NCBI GenBank assembly: GCA_022577435.1
Contig: JAKOON010000002.1
Span: forward strand, 11,720,684 to 11,784,683
DNA from: Embiotoca jacksoni
Lineage: Eukaryota > Chordata > Actinopteri > Embiotocidae
Direction: 5' to 3'
Length of the DNA: 64,000 nucleotides
Positions 13,951-27,000 of the stretch are shown one piece after another. The position numbers were made by a program, and so were the translations under genes. Every line of letters begins with the position of its first letter. The first letter of the stretch is position 1. The notes under the pieces were generated by a model. The model was not told the origin of the DNA. It did no database searches and saw nothing but the letters and a program-made list of their open reading frames with translations.

Positions 13951-14084
13951 GTCCATGTTTTCTTTTTATCAGTGTTGTAAAATTCTGACATCTCGGCAAT
14001 TAATGTGGTGAGTTTACAAGATCATAGCCAGTGGCCATTGGCAAAACAGCTAATGCAAAACAGCTAATGGCAAAAGCAAGTGGC

Positions 14085-14550
14085 AACCAACAGGAACGTC
14101 ACCCATTGGTGCGTGAACTGCCGTCATGAAGTCTTGAGTTTGACTTTTTGGCTGCTGCCATCTTGTAGTAGATTTAATTCGACCTGATTGGAAACCCATT
14201 GATATTACGCACCGCCCACTTTATAGTGGAAACCTAACTGTCCCACAGTCCTTTCAATAACGCAGACATACCACCTAAAACACTTTTGACGCCTAATTTC
14301 TAATTAATGATGGGATTATTTTCAGATGGGCTGCCAGAAAACTAACAAGAAGGAGGGATTTTAGTGAACAAAACCCTAAAAACTATTAAAAAAAAATGTA
14401 TTGTCTTTGTATTTTATCAGAGAAGTTAAATTGGAGTCTATGAAGCTGGAAACTTTATTTAAGCCAAACCCTACTTTTGGGTGGTATTGCACTTTAAAGC
14501 ACTTCTGCTTTGGCCAGACCCGGAAGCTACATCCACTTTTATATACAGTA
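14085..14550 (+). repeat. Dispersed repeat family A, copy 1
   Basis: Matches 37415-37885 in the same orientation. Shared blocks are gtcacccattggt, gccatcttg, aaaactaa-type linker with agaaggag, ggagtctatg and, at the right end, gaagctacatccacttttat. I recognise the family as a common teleost interspersed repeat. Confidence 0.7.
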
Positions 14551-16296
14551 AGTGGGGAAAACATAAAACAAATATGATCCAAGCGATAAAAAAACCTCAA
14601 TCATCCTTTAAACCGTCGGCATTGTTTGATGCCATTTCTGTGCCCTCGATCAGCGTAATCTCCCTCTCATCTTCCTTGCCCACAACGCTGCCTGCCAGCT
14701 GCGAAGACTAATGGTTTGCCTGTGATACTCTGCAACAGGAATGCTATCAGCCTGGCATCCAGGACACAGATAGACTCGACCACAGGACGCTGGCACGAGA
14801 ATAGTGACTGGAACGGCTTGATAATATTACCCCGAGGGACAATAAGCTTATCTTATCTAATGATATTGGCCCCCCATGGCTATTAAAAGACCACTTCTAA
14901 GATGTTGACGGCTCTTTTTGGGGCAGATGAGGTTGGCAGATTGAAAGGTGAATCACGAGTGGCCTAATATTAGTCCATTGAAACCTTTCATTGTAGAACG
15001 GTATCGCAAGAAAGAGCTTGCATTGATTGAGTGAGCTCAAAAGAAAAAGACAAATTTTCATTTCAGCTGCTGTATCTGAGTTTGTTTGCTTGCTGCATCC
15101 TGTCCTCACCCTGGACAAGGAAAGATAATCTCACCACCAGGACCAACACCTCATGCAGTGTTCGATCCTTAAAAAGACCATACAAGTTTGCTCAGTAAAG
15201 AGGTAATGAATTCAGGCTGTATCTATCAGTAAGTCTCACATCTGTGCAATTGTGTCTACACACTGATTTTGTCCTAATTTTCTTCTTGTGTGTGGAATCC
15301 TTTAGAATTCACATTATCGGGAGTCTCTGGACTCTAATATAACAGACTGAACCGGACTGAGAGTCTGGGGAGCAGAGGGGGCTGAGGCAGAGAAGATTGC
15401 TGGAAAGTATTCCCTTTGATAAGCCGGCCAAGAAGCCTTTGATTAAATGTGGTCCCAGCAGGAGCCCACACTAGATCCTCTGTGGCACAACCATGTCCAA
15501 TCACCAGCTATCAACAGCCCCGGGTAATTACAGCCATCTAGTCATTAGCCTGGGACCCACCTGGAATTCCACATAGCGAGGGGTGGGATAGGGCCAGCAG
15601 GGGTTTGGGTTTAGGCTGGGCCTTTAATCAAACACTTCCCTCCCCTTGACTGATATAACAGACCCCACCCCGACCCACACAGAATCAGCCTTTGTTACTG
15701 ACATACATTGTGTTGTTAGTGCTGCAGTGTCTCAGCTCCTGCTGGTGAGGAACAGCGATGGTGTTTGTGTGCGATGGCAATAACACGGCAGGTTATGACA
15801 GCAGTGCAACTGAACTTACTCACTGTCCTGCTCAGTCACGCTGACTTCGTTCTGCATTATTTCCCTGCAACCTCAAAATGTTTGTTCGTCTGAACAAAAA
15901 ACAAAGATTCCAGTGTCATACTAATGCACCATATATTTCATATGAACATCTGTTTAGATAAGGCAATATACACAATGTTATACAAGCAGGCTGGAGAACA
16001 GAGAAGTGAAATCTGTCTGATGGTGTGGTTAGGTGTAAGCCTTAGTTTTCTTTGTTTCCTTCTCACAGCAGTTTGTCGTCTCACACGCTGAAAATTAGAG
16101 TACGCTGTATAATCACAGTATATATAATCACATGGGAGTGCTCTTCTCTCTCCTAGTGTCAGCCAATGTAGTGCAGCCTCATCCACAGATGAGAAATGAA
16201 ACAACACTTTACAATTTAAATAAATCACTTTAAACATCTTTCTTTTTTTCTTTTTTTTTACAGTTGCATTCAAAGTTCCAATGATGCATCCGTCCA

Positions 16297-16302
16297 TTTA
16301 TT
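16297..16302 (-). promoter_or_regulatory. Candidate poly(A) signal of wnt2b
   Basis: AATAAA on the minus strand (TTTATT on plus), about 650 bases downstream of the wnt2b stop codon and the first exact hexamer I see in that direction. If used, the 3'UTR would be about 0.65 kb. No transcript evidence. Confidence 0.4.
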
Positions 16303-16954
16303 CACCTGGTGTCCATCTCCCTGTCCTCTGGTAGTCCTCCGGACTCCTGTTTGGCCACACGCAGAGCCGAACTTACGCTTAGATGCCCACTTCTCAAATT
16401 GCACTTACCAAGCTACTTCCCAAAGTCCAACCAAGTATTCTTTTTGGTAGATAAAAGTGTATTTCCCCCCAAAAAATGAAACAAAATTATGTGAGTATAT
16501 GATGTTGTCGTAATAATACTGGATATGTTTGAAGGCTCAGTTAATGTAACAATTTTGTCTTTAAAGCATCATGAAAGCAGCAAACCATTTTAAACCCAGA
16601 ACCAAGCGCTAGAAAAAAGGCCATCTGGACCGAATCCTCGATTAAAATCTGAATCCACCCGAACCCCATAATGGTATCACTGGTATCACTGTTCATCTGA
16701 TCCCAGCAGTCCAGTCACAGGGCCATTCACAAACAGGAGCTAATGGGTATTAATTCATATTGATGGGTAGTGAATTCTAGTGCTTTCACACAGACGGGTA
16801 GAAAAGCCATGCAATGAGTTGAGGTGGGGGAAGGGGAGGGCGGAGACGCAGATCACTTTTGGACAAACTTTCCCAGAATGCCATGTTCTACAGGATGTCC
16901 TGCAAAGGGGAAAGGGGTGGGGTTGCATTACGGGGAGCGGAAGAGGGTGTGTCC

Positions 16955-19027
16955 TCAGGTCTGGTCCAACCAGTCTGCTCGTTTGGGGGCCTTGCATGTG
17001 TGTATGTCCACAGCTTCCTCGCAGTCCTTGCACTCCACCGCACAACACCATTTGAACTTGCACTCGCACTTGGTGATTTGCTTGACTCTCGTCGTGTCGT
17101 AGCCGCGACCGCAGCACATGACCTCGCAGCCGTCCGTGCCACGGGACGTCTTATTGCAGACCCGTCCAGCCGTGCCCAAGGAACCTACACAAATAACAAA
17201 AAGAGTTAGGAAGTAATAGCTTAAAGTTAAGCTGAAACCAAAGCTACTCTTTTCACTCTTTCTGCCACTTAATTTTACTAAAAAAAAAAAGCAGTTGGTA
17301 CAGTTTCTATACTGATGTCCAGTTAGTTAGCCAATTAGTAGAAAATACCTAACTAAAGCTGAAATGATTAGTTGACGAATAATAAACTACTGCTGGTTAT
17401 TTTATTTATTTATTTATTTATTACAGTTTTTTGACTTTTTTATAGACCAAACAATCGAGATAGGTAGACACATCTAAATTGAAAATGTTCTTTAGATGCA
17501 GCTAAAATCAGAATCGATGCAGTTCCACCAGTATTTGTAACTCTGTTCATGGGTTACTCAGATCTTCTACTACTACTGTCATCTTTGTAATCTCTGCCTT
17601 CCCTGTTTATCTCTTAGCTCAAAATCATCTGGCATCGTCTGTGACTTTTAAGCTGCATTCAGGCAAGAGTGGCAGAATGGGTAAAAATAAGAATGGCCTC
17701 CAGTAGTTAGTCAGGTATTATATCAAAAGGGTCACTTCATTACTGTCGTCGCACAATTTAAGTAGCCTTGATTAGCGACTTTAGGAGACCAGATAAAAGC
17801 AGAAAGTAGCTCCTTTTAAATTTGCTGTACAGCTGGATTTATTTTATTAGTTGTTGTGTTTTTTTTGTCTAAGCAAGAGATATCACAGTATATCAGAATA
17901 ACGACACAGAGGGAAATTTTTAGGGTTTTTCCGGCTCGGTAGTTCAAATTGCAGTTTGAAGGGATAAGACGGGAATATAACATTTTCTAAAAAGCAGAAA
18001 TACAAAATAGAACAATGTCGCACAATTTTTTTTTTCCCCAAGGTTTACAACCTCTTTTTAGACAGCTGGAGTGAACCTGAGAATTTACTGTGAGTAAGTG
18101 TATGCTATTTCCATCATTTCAAATGTGTCTGTTTGTAAAATAGGTTTTCTTACCTGTGAAACAGAACTTAGAAGTTTTTACTGTCTCTTGTTTGTTTTGA
18201 TGGTGGATCAATGGAGCATGCTAGTCACCGGTATCGACTGTTTCGTGGTGTTTAGTGGTCTGGCTATTATTACCTAATGCCGTTGCATATTTTCTGTGTC
18301 TTATGTGAATGTCATCCCCACAGAGATTAGTGCTCATGTTTGGTGTGAGAAGCTCCCTGTTTGAACTGCTACCTATCACAACAAGCTGCCCGTAGAACAA
18401 CAGACCCACACACACAGCTATGCAGTGTTGGTAGAGTGGCCTATAGTTACACTGCCTTTCCCAAGCCACTGCTCCCTTTGAAGCCACTCTGTGTGTGTGC
18501 GTGCGTGCGTGTGCGTGCGTGTGTGTGTGTGCGTGCGTGTGTGTGTGTGTGTGCGTGTGCGCGCGCGTGTGTGTGTGTGCGTGTGTGTGTGTGTGTGTGT
18601 GTGAGGGAGGGTTAAATGGACAGTGGAGCGTGACAGACAGACAGGCTCTCACACTCTGAGGCCCACTCTGCCCTCCAGCTACGCTTAGCTCAGACATACA
18701 GAGAGGGAGAGAGACTGTGACAGACAGAAAGAGGAGATCTTTTTTTTTTTTTTTTTTTGAATTAGCTGCTTTTGTCCCTAGGCTGTGGATTCCACTGGGA
18801 AGGTGAGAATGAGGGGGAGGATGGATGAGGGGACGAAAGGAGCGGCAGAAAAAAAAGGCGCAAGGACAAGGAGGAAGTGGACAGAGCTTCTAAGTGATGC
18901 AGGTGTTGATGTCAGATATCGCAAAAAATGTAGCAGTGTTTCAGCCATCAAACAGGCAATTACAAAGAGTCATAAATAATGAGGTGCGTTGTGTAAAGGT
19001 TGATCAAGACATCCCCTGACCGTAGGG

Positions 19028-19086
<59 letters not shown>

Positions 19087-22000
19087 TGTTCACAGAGACT
19101 GACAGAGGTCAGGTGGTCACAGAAGGACCATGTCCCCAGGGTACAAGGATATTAGCTTCCATAGACATCACACGGGAGGCCTGCTGTGTTATCTGACTAC
19201 CATTACACACACACACACACACACACATACACAGACATCCACACACACAAACACACTAGTCATGCATGAACATACACACAGCATACACATAACAAGCCCG
19301 AAACACCACACATTCGGGGCAATCCATCAACATCCATGAGAAACTGCTTCTCTGTCTCTCAGTCTTCCTTCTTCTTCTCTCCCTCTGCTGTCTTACCTGC
19401 TGCTTTGTCTTGCAAGCAATAATCCGGTGAGTTCTCAAAGTAGACCAGGTCGTTTTTGGTGGCCTTCCTGAAGGCTTTGTTCGCTACAGCGAAACCTGTC
19501 CCATCCTGATTCATTGTCACCTCAATGGCCCCGTTGTATTTCCTCCTCAGGTAGTCGCCAGTCTTCCTGAAGTCTGACATGGCCATCCAACATGTCCGCA
19601 GGGTGCACGAACCGCTGACTCCGTGACATTTACACTCCAGCTTCATGAAACGCTTCACCGCCTAAATGAGGAAGAGGGGATTGTTGTTGTTGTTTTAGCA
19701 CATCATAAAATTTTGGTTTTGCATGTTCTAAAAATTCACCACTATAGTATTTTAAAGGGTTGTTTTACCCAAATTGTATGAAAGCATATTTCCTCATTAG
19801 ATGTTCCTCCAGTGGTACAGTATAGTCTTGCAGAAAGTTTTAGGTTTTGTCTTCCCAGGTTTTGAGTTATTTGCCTACTTTCTACCGAAGAAGTAGCCTG
19901 TCGTGGCAGTGAGATCTGCTAAATATCCAGAATTATGGGGATGCAGTTTATGAAATGAAATTTAGCTGCTGATTTTTTTTTTTTTTTTTTTTTTATGTAT
20001 TTTTTACTTTTTAATGCTGTGAGCGCAAAAAGAATTCAATTCAACTCCATTACATTATCAAAGCAACCCCATTTACACTTAGCAATAACATACGATCAGT
20101 ATTTGAAAATTGTGTCTCCCTAAAGAGAAACACATGCTAATGCAAGATGTACCTACACTAGGATTTTCAGTTTTTCAAAAACTTAGGTTCAAAAGAATTT
20201 AAGCCAACATAGCCTCTGCTGTAAATGCTAGTTACACTGGATTTTTTTTTTTTTGCTCCTTAATCATTTCTTTGGGGAACTTGTGAATTGTTTTCGCTGC
20301 TGATTTCTGGAGATTTAGGACATTGCATTGAGATTGTCTTTTTGCCAGATGTGAAAGCAATCTGAACAGTTGGGCTACATTGTTCAGAAATATCTACCCA
20401 ACAAGTTGAACCACCATCTCGTCAACTAACTCAAGAAAGTACACAAAATGGAATAAAGATGAAGACGACTCATTAATAGGAGGAGTAAATGCAAAGACCC
20501 ATGATCATTATCTAACCTGGGGAAATTAAACCAGAACTATCTGCGCAGCTCCACAGCCCACTTGTCAATAGTGTCAAAATCATTTTTCATAATTTGGAGA
20601 ATCAACAGCAACGTTATGGGTTGTACACTTGCAAATCCTTCAATGCATAGTCACCACACACACTTACTGTTCTGCCACAGCGGTTGTTGTGCAAATTCAT
20701 GAGCGCCCGAGCATCTCGGACAGTTCTCTCTTTGGCATCTATGAACGCTTTGGCAAACTTTATCCCGTAATTGATATTATCACTGCAGCCGCCCCAGTCG
20801 AACTCCCCTCTCTCATCGCTGGCGCGTCCACGTTTGTGTGGGTCACAGTTACACGTCTTCAGCTCCCCCTGGCTGCAGGCGCGAGTAAGCGCGTACACCA
20901 CTCCTGCTGAGGAGATGGCATAGACGAATGCTGCTTCACGACTGCCTGAGAAGGAGAGAGCGAAAGCACAAGGCCAAAAGAGAAACAGCGGTTAGATGAA
21001 GGCAGAGGTTAGAATAATCCAATCTGGTACTGAATACAGAAACTGCAGTTACTCATATCATGCCTTATAATCGATTCTCCTGGAGCCAAAGACTTGGGGC
21101 TTTGCAGCCCACATGTTATCATGCAAACACAGATACACATAATGCCATGACAAGGGCTGGGTGTGAGCCATCAGGACATGAAGGCGCAGCTGACATGGCA
21201 TATCAGGCCGATGTGGAGTATAGACCAGCTCTGTTTAAATATTATCATGGAAATGATCGTAACTGCGGGGCTCTCCTCTGCTCACATAAATTGTTTAAAT
21301 ACAGACACAGTGATACGCCATTAATCAGCGCCAGGGTGATGTCATGACAGCATTATCTACCATTGCTGTGCTCATCGGTTCCTCTCTGGACTTTTTTAGT
21401 TCCTTAGAATAAGACTCATCTATTGTGTGGCCAAGGACAGAGAGAATTAGATATGGTGTTTGGTTACAGTTGCTTTTTTTTTTTGTACTTTTGGGAATTA
21501 TTGTCCAAAAAAACAACATGGCAGTAAGAGGCACAAGAGCTTGTTCAGCTTCAGTCCCTTCGTCAAACTAATAAACACAAATGATCAGTTGATGTCTCTG
21601 TACTCAAAGTCTAAAACAAATAAAAGAAAATCAACCTGAAATGAGATTGTACTTTTCTCTTGATGAAATTGGTTGCTTTTAAAGTCCATTTTCATTTGAC
21701 CAAGTCAGGTATTTGTTTGGTCTGTTTGTCCGCCCAGAGAGGAATGTTTAAACAGCAATCAGCCCTAAAATGTTATAAATATATTGAAGTCTCTAATGAT
21801 TCGGTCACAGCCTGCCCCTGAGCGACTGTCTGAAACTAATGCTTTGTAACATGACAATCAACTCAAATGTTGTTACATTTTCTATTAAACCATTAGATAT
21901 TCATAGTTCCCAGAGCATAAATTCTGAAGTTTTTGGTGACCATGCAGGCTTAAAACTCTTGTGTCACCAGCAAGCCACATATTTTACTTGCACTCAGAAA

Positions 22001-23254
22001 ATAATCCGAGGAATTAATGATAAATCTGGAATCTATTTAGCACATCAATGCTCAGCAGATTCAAGTCTTTCTATTTTAGAACCCGACCTGAGCTTTCCTT
22101 TATCAACGCCATCAAATTCTGCAAATACAAGGGAGGGTCAAAAACGTCAGAGACCGGTGCGGTTGCGCGCGAATGATGTGTGACACCGTGACCTGCCCAG
22201 AGCCGGGCGAAGGTACAACTCTGATGAGTAAGTGTTACAAATTTCAACGCTTGGATCAAAATCAGCCCCCCCCCCCCCCCGAGTTAAAGATGCTTTTGAG
22301 AGCAGTGGTCTGAGTTTGTCTGCAATGTTTTACGCACCTGAAATCTGAGGAGAGACCATCAAGGTTTTGCGACAAATTACTGGGGAACAGAAAGAAGTGG
22401 CAGGGAGGCACAGGGGTGGGGAGGTAGGGAGCGATGATTCTGTTGTTGCGGGGGGACAAACCTGTACATTTTTACCGCGCTGCGAGCGGGTGCATTGTCT
22501 TTTCGGATAGCCCATGTGTCATGGCACCACAGTTCAGATCATTTGCACTGAATGTTTCCCTCAGAACATCGCACTAGCATTTTAAAGGGTCTCAATTGCA
22601 GATTTTCTGAGTTTGACACAAAACTTGATGTGCCCTTTGGTCAGGTCCACGGAGAAATCAAAGACGTGCCAAAACCAGCTCACAAAAATGTGTCTAACTC
22701 GGGAGCGGGTTTTGATCAAGCGTAGACATTTTTTACAGAAACTCATTAGGGTTATACATTCCCCCTTCTCCATGGGAGCAACAGCAGCATTCTCTGAACT
22801 TTTTGATCAACTCTTGTACAGTTACGTAATAGGTAGATTACTGTGTCATTTTCAAGACACTTTCTGCTCCCAAGAGGATAAACCTTCTTTTGATTCTGTC
22901 GTTGCGTGGCTCGCTTCAGGCCCAGTTTTTCACTCATCCGTCTCATATTCATCTAACATCTCCAAGCTCGATGAGTAAATTGAAGACAGACAGTAAATAT
23001 GGGAGAGTAAAGCAGGGGAATGACGTGCAATAAAGGTCCTGCCAGCCGGAAAACAAACCAGGAACTCACTGCTGGCAACATTTGCGCCATGCACTCTACA
23101 TCCTAACCACTCAGATATCAGGTCGTCCCGAGATTGAACTATTTGGCCACATCAGCCAGCTGTAGTTTATGCTTTAATCTATACAGCTGTCTACACCGGC
23201 CGCATAACATGTTTGAGCTGCTCTTCCTGCATGCTGACATGGGTGGGAAGATTG

Positions 23255-23336
<82 letters not shown>

Positions 23337-23981
23337 TGGTCTCATAGAGTCATTGTTCAGTCCCTTAGATACTGACAGGATACTGCATGACTGAAACTTC
23401 TGTGCTACTTGCACCATGTTGCATGATAACAAAATGCATATTATATTCGTTCTTGGATCTATTGAATCGTCGTTGTTTCGAGTTCGAATTTCGAGTCTTG
23501 CGAAGATTTTTTTGTTCCAAAATCTGCAGGGATAATATAATACTGCATGCATTTATGAATTCTGTTTTGCATTTAAAGCTTTTAGCACATTAGTGAAGCT
23601 ATATTCCTTTCTGAAATGTGGAATTGAAGGATAAAGTTTCAGCAAATGAAAATACTCAAGTAATTGCACTTTAAAGAACATCACAAATCTTACTGATATA
23701 TTACAAATTATAAATCACCAGCGATTGGACATTTTTGTATCTGCAAAACTGGACCAACCTTGGCCAGAAGAGTTTGTGTGATCTAACCGGCTTCTTCTGT
23801 ATTTACTCGAGTTTCCCATTTCATCTGCGAGGTGAGGCGACGGGGCAGTGGGTGCTGAGGGGATTGTATGTGGGAGAGGACCGAGGGCATTGCTGGTCAT
23901 CTTTCAAACCTGCGCTGTTTGTCTGACAGTGAGAATATCTCTAAATATTTACATCGACATAACTGTTTATTCCTCTCCACC

Positions 23982-24059
<78 letters not shown>

Positions 24060-27000
24060 AGAGCCTGTATCTTATTATCTGCTAAGTTTTTTCCATGGGT
24101 CGTCGTCCCCCACACATGGTTGGGATGGCTGGAAGAGGCACAATAACAAGCTATGGAAAGTCAGTGACATCAGAAACTAGGTTTGTGGAGAGTGACGCCT
24201 TTTTATGCGTCCTGCATCCAGATACTACACTGAACTGCTGCAAATGAAGCTTTCATTCATTCACTTTCTCAAAACCAATAAAGTAGAAAAAGCATTATCA
24301 ACATCCACAATCACACACAGTCACACTTTTTTCGTCAGTGACTTGCGAGTGCAACACTAAATCCGTGCAGTGCATTCAGAATGCAGCAGTAATAATCTAC
24401 TGCGCGCAACTGTTGTTTTTCAGCAGGTTTAAAGAAAAACTACCAGACTAATCTTTGTGAAAATTGGTGGAAAGGTGTAGCATGGATCAAGGAAAAAAAC
24501 ATTACATTTTGGAGTGGATCCAAATCAAAGGGTATTGTATACTTGCATCAACTTTGCGAGATAGAGCATTTAGCCAACAAATGCCATACATCCTATAATC
24601 CAGTCAGTGGTAGAAAAGTTTAGTTGCGATAAAACATAGCCAATTTTAAAGATATGATGACTTCGTATCACGATCCACATTCATGGGTGCCAGTAACCTG
24701 GGATGCACATATACTTGCTCAGACTTTGCACAGCAAGCAGCTTTGGTGAAGCTCCACACTGTCCGAGTAGCCTTTTAGTTGCAAAAGAAATGCATGATGG
24801 ATAATTTATCATTTTATCTTTAATGCTAAATTACCAGGGAACTTTAAGACACCAATGCAGCCTGGCTATCAGGTATGTTTCTATCAGAGCCCATTTCCCC
24901 CTTTATTAATGAAGAGTCATGATACAGACGTTCCCCACTTCTAAAACTTGTCATAAGGAGGAATCCTATAATATGTATGTGACCATGCATTTGCGCAAGT
25001 GTATATGTATCTATGCATGACTATGTTACACAGCAGAGATGTCTGGCAGGAGTGGAAAAACAAAATGACGACAAGCCCACATCTTGAAGCCTGTGTGTTT
25101 ATTGACGAGGCGTAAGGCATTGCAACAGTCCATTAGTGACTATAAACACGGAGCACCAACATAAGTCGAGTATGAGGATGAAGGACTGGAGAAAGAACAG
25201 AGCGAGGAGAAGGGAGAGATAAGGGATGGAGCTCAGGTTCAGGCTCAATATCTGTGCTCTTTGGCCATAAAATCAGTTTTCAGACAGACACACATGTAGA
25301 CACACATGGACATGGACTTACTCCGTAGCAAGACGCGTCCAAAGACGGTGTGGTCACGGTCCAGTGTGCTGCAGTTCCATCGGTGGTGTCTGAACTGGTG
25401 CTGGCACTCTCTGATCCACTCCTTGGTGCCCTCACCGATGGCCTGCATGATGTCAGGGTGGCGCTGGCAGAGTTGCCGCTGCTTGTTCACCAAGCCGGGG
25501 ATGTTGTCGCATATTACACGGGCCCCTAGTGCACCAATGTACCTGAGGATGCCAGGAAACACGAGAAAATTCGAAGCGTTAGTCATATAGAAGGATTCAT
25601 ATGTAGCAGTTAGCAGAAAGCAGCGGTTGATGGTATGCTGCAATTGATTATTAATCACATTGTACGTGCCCTTATATGAATGTGGACACACACATGTAGG
25701 TAGTGAGTGGCATGAAAGAGAGCTGCAGTAACAGTCCTCTGAGTCAGGGATCACTACACTTAACAGTTTAAGGTTTGCGAGTAGGAGGGGAGTGGAAACC
25801 ATTTACTCTGCTCTTCAAATAAATAAGCACTTAACCTCTCCCCACAAGACCTGCCTGTGTATGTGTGTTTAAATGTTTCCCAAAGGGACAAGCAAAATCA
25901 TGTCGTCACAAATCAGAGCACAAAGTCTGGAGCCTCCAATAACCCTGTCAAACTAAGAACCCATTTACTCACTTTACTCCTCTCTGTCTTTTGCCTGATT
26001 GCTTTCATCTTACTCAGTTTTCCTACATGCTTCTTCCAATCTTCTCCCTGCCCCAATAAAACATACTTTTACAGTACCCTAGCAAGATACATGCCATGTT
26101 GAGCTTGCCCAAAATAAACTCTTAATTGTGATTTGGCTGTCTGTGCATGTGGATGAGACCTCTTGCAGCTTGGTGGCTGCAAGGTTTTGGCGGGTCAGCG
26201 AGGGGAGGGCCGGGGAGCGTGTAGCTGTGTGGTCGTGTTTTATGAGGCCGGGCGAGAGGATTGAGAGCGGAGACTCTGTACTCCCCAGAGTGGGATTAGA
26301 GAGGAGGAAAAAGAACAGAGTGCTCATCAAAGGAAAGTGCCAGGGCAGCAATTCACACTTAATTTTCTCTCCCTCTCTGTCTGAGAGTAAGGAGGACTTG
26401 TGGATTTTATAGGATAGTAAATCATTATCCACAGGTCTAAAACAACGTGCTGTAAAGCCCTGCGACTATACTGTGGACCACAGGAGAAAAGACAAGTGGG
26501 AAACAAATAAAGACACTGAACTCTATATACTGACTTCGGATTACACAGCCACAATTCCTGTAAATTACACCGGTGGTTTACTGCTTTATTATATTTTCAA
26601 ATCATAGAAGAAACACCAAAAAAGTCAACATAAATAACCTGTTCATTTCCCCCGCATTATTAAGAAGAAATCCTCCCACACTGATCTTCAGATATCCTGA
26701 TAATTTACATTACATTATCATATCGGTTTACTTTCTGTTAAAGGAGTCTAAAAGGAACTTGGCCACAGCAAACAGAAGTCAAACGTGGTGGTGCAGACGT
26801 GCCCACAGGAGGAATACATACCAACTCACTACTTCTGTTTGGATAATTGCCCTACATTAATAAACAGAGGCTATAATTGTTCTTGAATTTAACAACAGTT
26901 TAAAAACTAGGATTTATTATGCATTTACATGAAATGTTGCTGTCCCCCCCCCCTATATTTCTTAAGTGGCTTCACCATCCCACAATCATTTCTGCAACCA

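Noticed and set aside
16859..17209. Plus-strand open frames across wnt2b exon 5
   Set aside because: Antisense shadows of the Cys-rich coding exon.
22613..22978. 121-codon open frame in wnt2b intron 2
   Set aside because: No known motif; it lies on the opposite strand inside an intron and next to a SINE.
25245..25802. 185-codon minus-strand frame taken as one exon
   Set aside because: Only 25322-25542 is the wnt2b exon; the acceptor and donor and the family alignment show the rest is intron read-through.
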